Shown here: piece by piece, positions 23,040 to 23,082 of the stretch
Position numbering within the stretch: position 1 is the first letter of the stretch
Layout of the letters: the number at the start of each line of letters is the position of its first letter
Assembly: GCA_964563535.1 (NCBI GenBank)
Contig: CAZLXP010000035.1
Coordinates: 1 to 23,082, forward strand
DNA: 23,082 nt
Origin: WVWN01 sp964563535
GTDB lineage: Bacteria; RBG-13-66-14; B26-G2; WVWN01
Direction: 5' to 3'
Notes under the pieces: generated by a model
Told to the model about the DNA's origin: nothing
The model's input: the letters and a program-made list of their open reading frames with translations, nothing else
The model's database searches: none
Program-made: the position numbers and the translations under genes

Positions 23040-23082
23040 TTCAAAATAAAGCTATCAAATAATTAGAAAAGATAGAATTGTC

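Noticed and set aside
23040..23082. Terminator after hdrA2
   Set aside because: The last 43 nt are AT-rich but form no clear hairpin with a T-run before the window ends, so the operon end is undecided.
1..23082. CRISPR arrays, tRNA or rRNA genes, insertion sequences and attachment sites
   Set aside because: I saw no regularly spaced direct repeats, no tRNA cloverleaf or rRNA-like segments, and no transposase or integrase motifs.

Overview
The window reads as a high-GC piece of an anaerobic, Gram-negative-type bacterium. Bacterial markers are exodeoxyribonuclease VII, the MEP isoprenoid pathway, TlyA, and secreted and outer-membrane-like proteins. The anaerobic side is a 2-oxoacid:ferredoxin oxidoreductase joined to heterodisulfide-reductase (Hdr) genes. 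UGA is an ordinary stop for dxs, korD, korA, korB, korC and mvhD, yet two hdrA genes carry an in-frame UGA followed by the same hairpin, so the organism very probably makes selenocysteine. The lineage cannot be named from the sequence; an uncultivated phylum is my guess.

Layout. (1) 1-4570, plus strand: a housekeeping operon, end of xseA - xseB - polyprenyl diphosphate synthase - dxs - tlyA. Its 5' end is abnormal: the xseA tail is joined in frame to the N-terminal part of a molybdenum-hydroxylase FAD subunit, which suggests a chimeric contig end or a deletion fusion. (2) 4635-6955: a probable outer-membrane protein and a MATE exporter, ending in a palindromic terminator. (3) 6975-10609, minus strand: a RiPP-type peptide cluster. 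In transcription order it holds a secreted beta-propeller, an HprK-like P-loop protein, two paralogous 65-residue Cys-containing precursor peptides, a PqqD-like chaperone and a radical SAM/SPASM enzyme. A terminator-like hairpin lies just before the radical SAM gene. (4) 10610-11912: back-to-back sigma70-type promoters, then a secreted six-repeat NHL protein that shares a C-terminal tag (P-S/T-SFG-K/R-IKA-x-Y-K/R) with the propeller in region 3, then a strong terminator. (5) 11965-23039, plus strand: a consensus-like promoter, a roughly 235-nt leader able to fold, then korD-korA-korB-korC - hdrA1 (tandem FAD modules, Sec) - mvhD - hdrD-like - ICMT-like methyltransferase - hdrA2 (Sec).

How the genes work together. 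Region 5 looks like one redox unit. KorABCD would oxidise a 2-oxoacid such as 2-oxoglutarate to the acyl-CoA and reduce ferredoxin, or run in reverse. The HdrA flavoproteins, MvhD and the two-CCG-domain HdrD-like protein would couple ferredoxin to other carriers, possibly by flavin-based electron bifurcation. No hydrogenase or formate dehydrogenase subunit is present in the window, so the partner of MvhD is unknown. Region 3 should make a modified Cys-containing peptide; its structure and export route are not visible. The most notable items are the paired SECIS-like elements in the two hdrA genes, the Kor-Hdr linkage, the two-precursor RiPP cluster and the shared C-terminal tag.
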